Shown piece after piece: positions 13,902 through 21,184 of a DNA stretch of 37,370 nt. The notes under the pieces were generated by a model. It made no database searches. It was not told the origin of the DNA and saw nothing but the letters and a program-made list of their open reading frames with translations. The stretch lies in assembly GCA_020831525.1 (NCBI GenBank), contig JAFIGH010000047.1:1-37370 (forward strand). The letters are read 5' to 3'. This DNA comes from Opitutales bacterium (GTDB lineage: Bacteria > Verrucomicrobiota > Verrucomicrobiia > Opitutales > Oceanipulchritudinaceae). The translations under genes were made by a program, and so were the position numbers. Numbering within the stretch: the first letter of the stretch is position 1; the number at the start of each line of letters is the position of its first letter.

Positions 13902-13932
13902 GGTGCGCGGCGGCACAGGCGTCAACGGCGAT

Positions 13933-13970
13933 CGGATAAGCCGGATACTCGCAAAAATCCGGTCTATCCG
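13933..13970 (+). repeat. Short copy of element with CGGATAA inverted ends
   Basis: The ends CGGATAAGCCGG and CCGGTCTATCCG pair at 10 of 12 positions. The left end and the following ACTCG match the full-length copies at 33051 and 33586. It looks like an internally deleted member of the family. Confidence 0.5.
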
Positions 13971-14007
13971 GATTCGACTCCGCATCATCCGAAAAACGAG
14001 CGCGAAG

Positions 14008-14099
14008 CGCCATGGACTGCGGCGGGCACCGCCGCCTTTGCGGCTGGGCGGCGTCCGTAAGCGGCGAAGGCGTTGAAGTGATCACCGCAGTCCATGGCG
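14008..14099. repeat. 15-bp perfect inverted repeat (stem-loop, 62-base loop)
   Basis: CGCCATGGACTGCGG at 14008-14022 is the exact reverse complement of CCGCAGTCCATGGCG at 14085-14099. A further small hairpin GCGGGC/GCCCGC follows at 14098-14111. Confidence 0.75.
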
Positions 14100-14150
14100 G
14101 GCTTCGCCCGCACGATGCATGGGCTCAACCAAGCGGCATTGGGCCCCGGC

Positions 14151-14200
14151 GTAGGCTGAAGCTTCAGCGAGGCACGGATGCGGTTGGTAGGAACGGACGG
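14151..14200 (+). repeat. REP-like palindromic unit, direct copy 4
   Basis: The same 50-base unit as at 13695 and 13757, with the palindrome GCTGAAGCTTCAGC intact, about 350 bases downstream of the cluster. Confidence 0.85.
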
Positions 14201-14331
14201 TTGCGGCGGGAGAGGAAGACGAAGAGGAAGGTCTACGCGCGCGACCGGTCCAGCGGACATCACCTTGCGGTGGCGCAAGGGGCACAGCGGGCACACGCGG
14301 GCATCACACGCCGTGGATCCAACCGAACGCC

Positions 14332-14366
14332 GTAGCCGACTGCCATCCTGGCGGTCGGGACCGGGG
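14332..14366 (-). repeat. Long inverted repeat, right arm (partner at 13643-13677)
   Basis: It begins GTAGCCGACTGCCATCCTGG. It pairs with the left arm at 34 of 35 positions. Confidence 0.85.
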
Positions 14367-14621
14367 TGCGCGAAGGCCCGCAACCTCAAGATCCCCCAGC
14401 CCCTACGCGCGCAGTCGGTCAAAGAGGCTCACCGCGAAATCCTTGACGCCCTGCTCGAAATCGTAAATCTCGGGGCATCATGCTGTTACCGACACTCCAA
14501 ACATCCTTTGTCTGCGTAAACCCCGAGCCGCATGTCGAGCGCCGATGCCGGTAAATGCGAAACTGGGTATTCCCCATATCCCGGTTCTGCCAAAAGTTAT
14601 CTGATGCGAACACGAATCATC

Positions 14622-15161
14622 ATGGCTGCATTTCTATCGTCCCTCGGACGCCTCTTCGGTGGCGACGCCAACCCCTTTTATGACCTAGTCGAGATTTACA
14701 CGAGTATGCGTCAACAGGTTCTCGAACTCGATGACGAGAAGATCGGTGAGCTGAAGGAAAAGCCCGTTTGGGCAGTGTTGATGGAGACAGGATACCCGGA
14801 CGCAGCAGCCACACTCGTTGCTGTGGCGGACGGTGCGGCAAGCCTCTATTTCTCTAATGGCGGCGGGATTATCGGAGCTGGCGAGCATGCGAACGTTCGT
14901 CCGGCATCGCTTCGACTGATCAAGATGGCAGAGGGATTCCTCGGCGAGATGAGGAGGGTCGAGACTTTCCCTGTTCCGAAGCCAGGGCACACGAACTTCT
15001 ACGTGGTCACGCCGAAGGGTGTATTCACCTACACCGCGAAGGAGGACGACCTGGGCAAAGAGAGAGACAAGCTTTCGAAGCTCTTTCACCAAGGCCACGA
15101 GCTCATTGGGCAAATGCGCATCGCCGAACAGAACCGACAGGCGGAACACGATGCGCCATGA
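14622..15161 (+). CDS. Conserved hypothetical protein
   Basis: The 179-aa product has no named domain that I recognise, although the core (VWAVLMETGYPDAAATLVAV, then SLYFSNGGGIIGAGEH and NFYVVTPKGVF) recalls a widespread family of uncharacterised bacterial proteins of similar length. No TM helix or signal peptide is evident; the start MAAFLSSLGRLFGGD is amphipathic and may touch membranes. ATG 14622 was chosen because the conserved part begins shortly after it; ATG 14604 and an upstream ATG at 14532 are in frame but add no recognisable sequence. Codon use is less GC-rich than in the flanking operons, which suggests later acquisition. It lies between repeat clusters and has no operon partner. 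Confidence 0.7.
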   Translation: MAAFLSSLGRLFGGDANPFYDLVEIYTSMRQQVLELDDEKIGELKEKPVWAVLMETGYPDAAATLVAVADGAASLYFSNGGGIIGAGEHANVRPASLRLIKMAEGFLGEMRRVETFPVPKPGHTNFYVVTPKGVFTYTAKEDDLGKERDKLSKLFHQGHELIGQMRIAEQNRQAEHDAP

Positions 15162-15272
15162 AAACCCGCTACCAGCCGCTCTGTTTCGATGATTTTCTGT
15201 AGCTACAAACCCTAACCCCGTGATCGATGCCCGCCCACGCTGGCAGGGGTACATGCGCTCATCGTTCTGAGA

Positions 15273-15833
15273 ATGAAAAACATAATTATACTCTGCCTTG
15301 TGGCACTATTGGTCGGGTGTTCAGATGGTTATATCCCCAATTACATCAAAGAGAAGATTGGAGAGGTTATGCCCGGGGATCATGCTGAGCACTATATCGA
15401 TTGGATAAATGAGCAATACGGACATTTCTTGCCTGAACCCATCGAGCGACTTTCAGGGTCATTCGCTTTGAGAATAATTGGTGTGGGAGGATTTGTGGGA
15501 CATTCGTACATGACAGAGGTGATCGAAAACGATGATGGAACCGGGACAATTATCTACCGTGATTTCCGAAATCAGCGAATATCAGTTTACAGAAAGGAAG
15601 TCGTCGTTGAGCCAGTTTTAAGATCTCTTCTGGATTTCAGGACCGACATGAGTACGATCATGGAGCTTTCTATGTTCCAGAATGACTCAGGTGATTATAT
15701 TCACGACGGATATGCATGGGTTATAGAGGCATTCGACGGAAAGAATCGCCGCTTTATTTTCAGGGCATCAAACACCGCACTCGAAGAATCTTTTTCCACT
15801 CTGTTGGAGGAATTGAACCGCTTTGAAAGATGA
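15273..15833 (+). CDS. Low-GC lipoprotein of unknown function
   Basis: The 186-aa product has a type II signal peptide: MKNIIILCLVALLVGC, with lipobox LVGC and the lipidated cysteine at residue 16. The mature part is soluble and acidic with no recognised domain. It should be anchored to the inner or outer membrane; Ser-Asp follow the cysteine, and Asp at +2 would favour inner-membrane retention only if the E. coli Lol rule holds here. The base composition is strikingly richer in A+T than any large gene of the window (many ATA, AAT and AGA codons), a strong sign of horizontal transfer. It stands alone, 111 bases after the previous gene. Confidence 0.8.
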   Translation: MKNIIILCLVALLVGCSDGYIPNYIKEKIGEVMPGDHAEHYIDWINEQYGHFLPEPIERLSGSFALRIIGVGGFVGHSYMTEVIENDDGTGTIIYRDFRNQRISVYRKEVVVEPVLRSLLDFRTDMSTIMELSMFQNDSGDYIHDGYAWVIEAFDGKNRRFIFRASNTALEESFSTLLEELNRFER

Positions 15834-16406
15834 CTCAGAATCGGGTAGCGGGCAGGATTTACCTCCCCACCCCCCACACCATGCGCCGTCCCCTGCGACT
15901 ATGGCCACACACAGCCGGAGGCCGGTTGCCGCCGCGCAGATGATTCCGTAGAATCGTTCCACCGAGACGAACGCCTTGCGTCGTCGCCGTATATGAAGAT
16001 CAGCCGTTGTTCAATGGCACCCGGATAAACCGCCATGGCAAATTGAGTCTCCGTGCAAACAGCGGGCGGGGACGCCCACTCCACTTTCGAATCACCGGTT
16101 TATCCGCGGCATTCCACCCGGAGGTCGATTCCGCATGAACAGGACCCGCGTGTTTCCAGACATCGGTCGTCCAGGGCGAGGTGGACCAGACTATTGCGCG
16201 ACTTTGCCGTTGCCATGGTTGGGGATCTTTGCTTTTCATGGGTTCATGATACACGGGACTTTGCTCAATCCTTCGAAGCCTTGGCAAAGAATGGAAACCT
16301 GATTGCATCACGCCCATACCGGGCACACACAAGACGCCTGAGATTCGCAATCTGCTTGACCAGCGTGCCGCGCGTGTCGATTCTGGCGAAGAATGAGATC
16401 CTCAGT
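15834..16406. other. Intergenic region with one repeat element
   Basis: This 573-base gap has no credible gene. It contains the inverted-end element at 16022-16106. The remainder (16107-16406) has intermediate GC and short open frames on both strands but no recognisable product; it may be remnant sequence. Confidence 0.6.
16022..16106 (-). repeat. ~85-bp element with perfect 11-bp inverted ends
   Basis: CGGATAAACCG (16022-16032) and CGGTTTATCCG (16096-16106) are exact reverse complements. Read on the minus strand the element aligns along its length with 33051-33134 and 33586-33669 (shared blocks include CTCGAAAG-GGAG and CGCCCG-TGTTTG). A diverged direct copy lies at 16733-16815. Confidence 0.8.
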
Positions 16407-16739
16407 ATGAATCCTCGAAAGCTAAAGGCGCAGAATCGATGGCGTGCCACCCGTAAGAAGGGAAAGACGAAGTTCATCCTTCTGACGGGCGTTCTTTCAT
16501 GGGGTTTTCCCATGTTCATTCTGATGACGTTCTTCATCCATCGCCGACAGAATGATGTGCTCTCACCGGCAGGGATTTTGATTTCAGCGATCATTTGGCT
16601 ACTTGCCGGAGCACTGTTCGGCTGGGTGATGTGGACCGTCTCGGAGAAGAGTTACCAAAAGCATTTGGCTGCGCTTAGGTCGAATGAAACACCCGAATCG
16701 GATAGCGGAGGGGATTCAATCCCAAAGTCGTCCGGATAA
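16407..16739 (+). CDS. Small two-TM membrane protein
   Basis: The 110-aa product has a basic N-terminus (MNPRKLKAQNRWRATRKKGK) followed by two hydrophobic segments (FILLTGVLSWGFPMFILMTF, about 22-41, and ILISAIIWLLAGALFGWVMW, about 52-71) and a polar tail. By the positive-inside rule the N-terminus is cytoplasmic. Similar small proteins with the pattern 'Wr.tR.kGk..Fil..G.l.WG.pmf' occur in diverse bacteria, without known function. The frame is open further upstream to 16053 but that part lacks similarity and crosses a repeat. The gene lies between two diverged copies of the same inverted-end repeat, and its stop codon lies inside the right-hand copy. Confidence 0.7.
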   Translation: MNPRKLKAQNRWRATRKKGKTKFILLTGVLSWGFPMFILMTFFIHRRQNDVLSPAGILISAIIWLLAGALFGWVMWTVSEKSYQKHLAALRSNETPESDSGGDSIPKSSG

Positions 16740-16815
16740 TCAACCTTTGGCAAAGAGAGTTTCCGGGCAAACAGCGGGTGGAACGCCACTCCGCTTTCGA
16801 GTCAACGGCTTACCG
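16733..16815 (-). repeat. Diverged copy of the inverted-end element, overlapping a stop codon
   Basis: It starts CGGATAA and ends CTTACCG and aligns with 16022-16106 in the same orientation (shared GGCAAA, GAGT-TCCG-GCAAACAGCGGG, ACTCC-CTTTCGA). The inverted ends are decayed. The TAA of the small membrane protein (16737-16739) is part of the left end. Confidence 0.7.
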
Positions 16816-16961
16816 TGGCAACGTGCCTGAATCTAGGCGAGCGCGGAGACGGCCGGACCCGAAGAGCGGACCAACGGAATATTGCGGTCTTTGGCTTTGG
16901 TCTTTGACCGCTGCCGGATTCTCGGCCATATTATGTCTTTTCCACAAGAACAGCCATATCC

Positions 16962-17864
16962 ATGAAGCTATCCTGCAGCCCAAACGACTTCCGTGTGCCG
17001 GTTTCCGGCAAGACGTCCAAGCCTCTTCGCCTCGCCAAACGGCCCACCGGAATCGACAAACTCTACAAGTCGAAAAAGGACTATCGTGCGCGGATGGATG
17101 AGTTTTCGGAAGAGCTGCACGATCTTCAGCGCGTTTTCTACGCCCACGGCCGTTATGCCCTACTGCTGATTTTCCAGGGTATGGACACCGCCGGCAAGGA
17201 CGGGGCGATCCGCCATGTCATGAGCGGCGTGAACCCGCAGGGCTGCCATGTCCACAGCTTCAAGCAGCCGAGCCAAGAGGAGCTGGCGCACGACTACCTG
17301 TGGCGGACGACGAAACGGCTGCCGATGCGCGGCGACATCGGTATTTTCAACCGGTCTTACTACGAGGAAGTTTTGATCGTGAAAGCGATGCCGGGTGTGC
17401 TGGCCGCCCAGTCGTTGCCGGATGGGTACACGGAGCAGGATCAGTTTTGGCCGGACCGCTACCGGGACATCGTCCAGTTCGAGGATTATCTTCACCGCAA
17501 CGGCACGCGGATTTTGAAGTTCTTTCTGCACATCTCCAAAGAGGAGCAACGGCAGCGGCTGCTGTCCCGCGCGGACGAAGCGGACAAACATTGGAAGATC
17601 AGCGCCGCCGATTTGAAGAGCCGCGCCCAGTGGGACGACTTCCAAAAGGTTTACGCCGAGTGCCTCCAGAACACCAGCCACGGCCTCGCCCCGTGGTACT
17701 GCGTGCCGGCGGACGACAAGCGCAACGCCCGGCTGATCATCTCCCATATCATCATCGAAACTTTGCGTGCCCTGCCGATTTCTTATCCGGAGCCGGATGA
17801 AAAGCAGTTGGCCGAAGTGAAACGCGTGCGCGAAGTGCTCAAGGCGGAAGGACCCGGCAAATGA
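16962..17864 (+). CDS. Polyphosphate kinase 2, class III-like
   Basis: PPK2 enzymes move phosphate between polyphosphate and nucleotides. The 300-aa product has the P-loop block GMDTAGKDGAIRHVMSGVNP (73-92; Walker A with the extra Asp75 and Asp80) and the second motif GIFNRSYYEEVL (127-138, Arg131), followed by a lid region. The sequence GVNPQGCHVHSFKQPSQEEL is typical of the group often called PPK2 class III, which can use AMP and ADP as acceptors with polyphosphate as donor. Length matches the family. It is probably cytoplasmic and soluble. Its TGA overlaps the ATG of the P-type ATPase by four bases (ATGA, 17861-17864), so the two are co-translated. Nucleotide preference cannot be fixed from sequence. 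Confidence 0.93.
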   Translation: MKLSCSPNDFRVPVSGKTSKPLRLAKRPTGIDKLYKSKKDYRARMDEFSEELHDLQRVFYAHGRYALLLIFQGMDTAGKDGAIRHVMSGVNPQGCHVHSFKQPSQEELAHDYLWRTTKRLPMRGDIGIFNRSYYEEVLIVKAMPGVLAAQSLPDGYTEQDQFWPDRYRDIVQFEDYLHRNGTRILKFFLHISKEEQRQRLLSRADEADKHWKISAADLKSRAQWDDFQKVYAECLQNTSHGLAPWYCVPADDKRNARLIISHIIIETLRALPISYPEPDEKQLAEVKRVREVLKAEGPGK

Positions 17865-20560
17865 GCGAAACGCCATCGGAACCCTTTTCTGTTTCCCATC
17901 CCCACGCCCTGTCGGGTGAGGAAACCGCACAACAACTCGACAGCGGCCCCGACGGCTTGACGGAGGCGGAGGTCGCCAAGCGTCTGGAAGCGGTCGGGCC
18001 GAACCGGCTGCCCGCCGGCGTCAAAGTGGGGCTGCTCAAGCGATTCTTTAAGCACTTCCACGATACGCTGATTTACATTCTCATCGCCGCCGCCGTCATC
18101 ACGGCCGCCCTCGGGCACTGGATCGACACGGTGGTCATCATGGCGGTGGTGATCATCAATGCCGTCATCGGCCTCATCCAAGAAGGCAAAGCCGAGCAGG
18201 CGCTGGAGGGCATCCGCAAAATGCTCTCCGCCCATGCCCAGGTGCGGCGTGGAGGTGAGTGGACGGAAATCGACGCCGACGGCCTCGTGCCGGGCGACTT
18301 TGTGCGGCTGCGCGCGGGCGACCGCGTGCCGGCCGATCTGCGCCTCCTCGACACCAACAATCTGCGCATCGAAGAATCGGCCCTGACCGGCGAGTCGGTA
18401 CCCTCCGCGAAGAAAACCGATCCGGTGGAGGCAAAGGCGGGCGTGGGCGACCGCAGCGGCATGGCGTTTTCGGGGTCGATCGTCACCGGCGGGCGTGGTA
18501 CGGGCATCGTCACCGCGACGGGAATCCACACGGAGATGGGGAAGATCAACCGCATGATCTCCGAGGTGCAGACGCTGGCGACTCCCCTGACGCGGCAGAT
18601 GGCGGCGTTCTCCAAAACCCTCTCCTTCGTCATCATCGGCATGGCCGTTGTCATGTTCGTGGCCGGTTGGATCCTGCACGACTACAGCATGGATGAGCTG
18701 TTTTTCGCCGCCATCGGTTTTGCCGTCGCCGCCATCCCGGAAGGGTTGCCCGCCATCCTCACCATCACCCTCGCCATCGGCGTGCAGAGCATGGCGCGGC
18801 GCAACGCCATCACCCGCCAGCTCACTTCCGTAGAGACCCTCGGCTCGGTCACCGTGATTTGCTCCGACAAGACCGGGACCCTCACGCGCAATGAAATGAC
18901 GGCGCGCCAGGTGATCACCCACCACCGTGACTATCAGGTCGGCGGCATCGGCTATGACCCGGAGGGCAAAATTACCTTCGACGGCGAACCCGCGCCCCTC
19001 GACGGCAACGGCGATCTCAAGGCCGTGATCGAAACCATGTCGGTCTGCAACGACTCCGACATCGCCGAAAAGGACGGCCATTGGACCGTCATGGGAGAGC
19101 CGACCGAAGGCGCGCTCTGCACCCTCGGCCGCAAAGCCGCCTTTGAACGCGACGGCTATGAACGCATCGCCGCCGTTCCCTTCGACTCTGACAACAAGTT
19201 CATGGCCACGCTCAACCGTCTGCCCGACGGCAGCGGCACGCGCATTTTCATGAAAGGGGCACCCGACCGCCTCCTCGACCGCTGTACCCAACAGCGCGGC
19301 GCTTCCGGTGAAATCGAGCCGCTCGACCGCAAATACTGGGAGGGCTGGATCGACACCCTCGGCGGGCAGGGACTCCGCATTCTCGCCGCCGCCGCCCGCC
19401 CGGCCGATGACGGGAAAACCGATCTCTCCGTCAAAGAACTCGATGAAGGCATGGTTTTTCTCGGCCTTGTCGGCATCGTTGATCCGCCGCGGCCGGAAGC
19501 CATTGAAGCCATCGCGAAGTGCCGAGACGCCGGCATCCGGGTGAAAATGATCACCGGCGATCATTCCGGCACCGCCTGCGCCATCGGCCGCGAAATGGGC
19601 ATCTCCGACGGCAACCACGCCGTCACCGGGGCCGAACTGGAAGAAGCCAGTGACGAGGAGTTGCGGGAACTGGTCCGCGGCACCGACATTTTCGCCCGCA
19701 CCAGCCCGGAGCACAAACTGCGCCTCGTGAAAGCCCTCCAGGCCAACGGCGAAGTCGTCGCCATGACCGGCGACGGCGTGAACGACGCCCCCGCTCTGAA
19801 GCGCGCCGATGTCGGCGTAGCGATGGGCATCAAAGGCACCGAGGCGACCAAAGAAGCCGCCGACATCGTGCTGGCCGATGACAACTTTGCCTCCATCGAG
19901 CGCGCCGTCGAGGAGGGGCGGACGATCTACGACAACCTGCGCAAATCCATCATCTTCATCCTCCCGACCAACGGCGCGGAGGCGCTCGTAATCCTCGTCG
20001 CCGTCTCCCTGGGCTGGGTTCTGCCCCTCACGCCGGTGCAGATTTTGTGGGTCAACATGGTCACCGCCGTCACCCTCGCGCTCGCCCTCGCCTTCGAGCC
20101 GTCCGAGCCCGGCATCATGAAGCGCCCCCCGCGCGACCCCAAGGCGCGCATCCTCGGGCTGCATTTTCTCTGGCGCATCGGCTACGTCTCGATCCTCATC
20201 GGCGGGGCGACCATTGCGGTCTTTGTGATCGAACGCCGGCTGGAAATGCCGATCGAGTTGGCCCGCACCGTCGCGGTCAACACCCTCGTCTGCGCCCAGG
20301 TCTTTTATTTGTTCAACAGCCGCTTTATGCGGGAATCGAGCTGCCACTTTGACCGTCTCTTCACGAACCGCGTGGTGTGGTTCGCCGTCACCGCGCTGGC
20401 CCTGTTGCAACTCGGCTTCGTCTATCTCCCGTTCATGCAGACCGCCTTTGGCTCCGCTCCGCTTGAATTACGCCACTGGCTCATCCCGCTCGGGGTCGGA
20501 CTGGCGGTATTTTTCGTCGTCGAAGGCGAAAAAGCCCTCGCCCGCCGCCGCGCGGGGTAG
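17861..20560 (+). CDS. P2-type cation-transporting ATPase (Ca2+-ATPase-like)
   Basis: This is an 899-aa inner-membrane pump. It has the N-terminal cation ATPase domain, actuator motif TGES (176-179), phosphorylation site DKTGTLT with Asp336, hinge TGDGVNDAP, and about ten TM helices. TM4 has PEGLP (293-297) and TM5 has Asn704 and Glu707, matching SERCA metal ligands N768/E771. TM6 reads WVNMVTAVTL: Asn732 matches SERCA N796, but position 736 is Ala where SERCA has ligand Asp800. So it resembles bacterial Ca2+ pumps but lacks one canonical site, and the ion is uncertain (Ca2+, Na+/K+-like or another cation). It is coupled to the PPK2 gene, suggesting a link between polyphosphate and cation export. 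Its stop is one base from the convergent lipoprotein gene. Confidence 0.93.
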   Translation: MSETPSEPFSVSHPHALSGEETAQQLDSGPDGLTEAEVAKRLEAVGPNRLPAGVKVGLLKRFFKHFHDTLIYILIAAAVITAALGHWIDTVVIMAVVIINAVIGLIQEGKAEQALEGIRKMLSAHAQVRRGGEWTEIDADGLVPGDFVRLRAGDRVPADLRLLDTNNLRIEESALTGESVPSAKKTDPVEAKAGVGDRSGMAFSGSIVTGGRGTGIVTATGIHTEMGKINRMISEVQTLATPLTRQMAAFSKTLSFVIIGMAVVMFVAGWILHDYSMDELFFAAIGFAVAAIPEGLPAILTITLAIGVQSMARRNAITRQLTSVETLGSVTVICSDKTGTLTRNEMTARQVITHHRDYQVGGIGYDPEGKITFDGEPAPLDGNGDLKAVIETMSVCNDSDIAEKDGHWTVMGEPTEGALCTLGRKAAFERDGYERIAAVPFDSDNKFMATLNRLPDGSGTRIFMKGAPDRLLDRCTQQRGASGEIEPLDRKYWEGWIDTLGGQGLRILAAAARPADDGKTDLSVKELDEGMVFLGLVGIVDPPRPEAIEAIAKCRDAGIRVKMITGDHSGTACAIGREMGISDGNHAVTGAELEEASDEELRELVRGTDIFARTSPEHKLRLVKALQANGEVVAMTGDGVNDAPALKRADVGVAMGIKGTEATKEAADIVLADDNFASIERAVEEGRTIYDNLRKSIIFILPTNGAEALVILVAVSLGWVLPLTPVQILWVNMVTAVTLALALAFEPSEPGIMKRPPRDPKARILGLHFLWRIGYVSILIGGATIAVFVIERRLEMPIELARTVAVNTLVCAQVFYLFNSRFMRESSCHFDRLFTNRVVWFAVTALALLQLGFVYLPFMQTAFGSAPLELRHWLIPLGVGLAVFFVVEGEKALARRRAG

Positions 20561-20561
20561 A

Positions 20562-21170
20562 TCAGAAGCGGCGGCGCTCGGGGATGTCGGTGAAGTTGAT
20601 CTGCAGGAGGAGCAGGAACTTGTATTGGTTGAAGTAGGCGGTGCCGACGAGGGGTTCGGTGGAAAAGGCATTGGTGCCGTCGGCGTAGTAGCCAAGGAGG
20701 GCGATCTTGGAGACGGCCTGCTGCTTATTGGAGCCATAGATGACGAGTTCCGGAAACTCCGAGGTGCCCGCGCCGGGAATGATGATGGGGATGGAGGGAA
20801 TCCCGAGGAGGGAGTCGGCCACATCCATGCCGAGGGCGCCGCTGCGCGCCTCGACGATGAGGGTGGCGTCGGCGCGGTCGCTCTGGAGGCGGGCGCCGTT
20901 TTCACTGAGAAGGGCGCGGATGGAGCCGATGACGTAGCCGCTGTCATAAGACTCCAGCATGGAATCATCGACGTAGACGCGCTCACCTTCAAGATCGGGG
21001 ATTCGCGTGCCCTTGAGGGCATTGTCGACGGCGGTGCTGAGGAGCAGTTGCTCAATGGCGGTCCGCGGCGGATGGGTATGGGAGGAAGAAGTACACCCGG
21101 AGAAGACAAGGGCGCACGCGAACAGACCGATGGCGGCAAGAGACGAAGGTAGACGGCGGAATTTCATCAT
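20562..21170 (-). CDS. Lipoprotein (DUF6655-like)
   Basis: The 202-aa product has a lipoprotein signal peptide (about residues 1-25: basic MMKFRR, hydrophobic LAAIGLFACALVFS, lipobox FSGC). The mature protein (RTAIEQLLLSTAVDNALKG, then VYVDDSMLESYDSGYVIGSI and SGALGMDVADSLLGIPSIPI) resembles uncharacterised lipoproteins annotated as DUF6655; that name is from memory. It lies 14 bases after the stop of the DUF748-like gene on the minus strand, so the two probably form an operon for envelope assembly. Adjacent ATG codons at 21170 and 21167 both fit as start. The 3' end meets the convergent ATPase gene with one base between stops and no room for a terminator. Confidence 0.8.
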   Translation of the reverse strand: MMKFRRLPSSLAAIGLFACALVFSGCTSSSHTHPPRTAIEQLLLSTAVDNALKGTRIPDLEGERVYVDDSMLESYDSGYVIGSIRALLSENGARLQSDRADATLIVEARSGALGMDVADSLLGIPSIPIIIPGAGTSEFPELVIYGSNKQQAVSKIALLGYYADGTNAFSTEPLVGTAYFNQYKFLLLLQINFTDIPERRRF

Positions 21171-21184
21171 GGGAGAGATCGTAA

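Larger units (their letters stand above)
13503..14621. other. Intergenic repeat region without convincing genes
   Basis: This 1.1-kb stretch has no ORF with credible codon use or family similarity. It is built of repeats listed separately: four direct REP-like units, one inverted unit, a pair of 35-bp inverted repeats about 690 bases apart, a 15-bp inverted repeat, and a short copy of an element with inverted ends. From about 14370 to 14621 nothing repeated is seen. It looks like a landing zone for non-coding mobile repeats. Confidence 0.7.

Noticed and set aside
16022-16106. Integron attC site
   Set aside because: Size and fold are similar, but the inverted ends do not carry the GTTRRRY/RYYYAAC core and no integrase gene is visible.
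17783-20410. Long minus-strand open frame opposite the P-type ATPase
   Set aside because: Antisense shadow of a clear P-type ATPase; the translated sequence is Asp/Gly/His-rich without domains.
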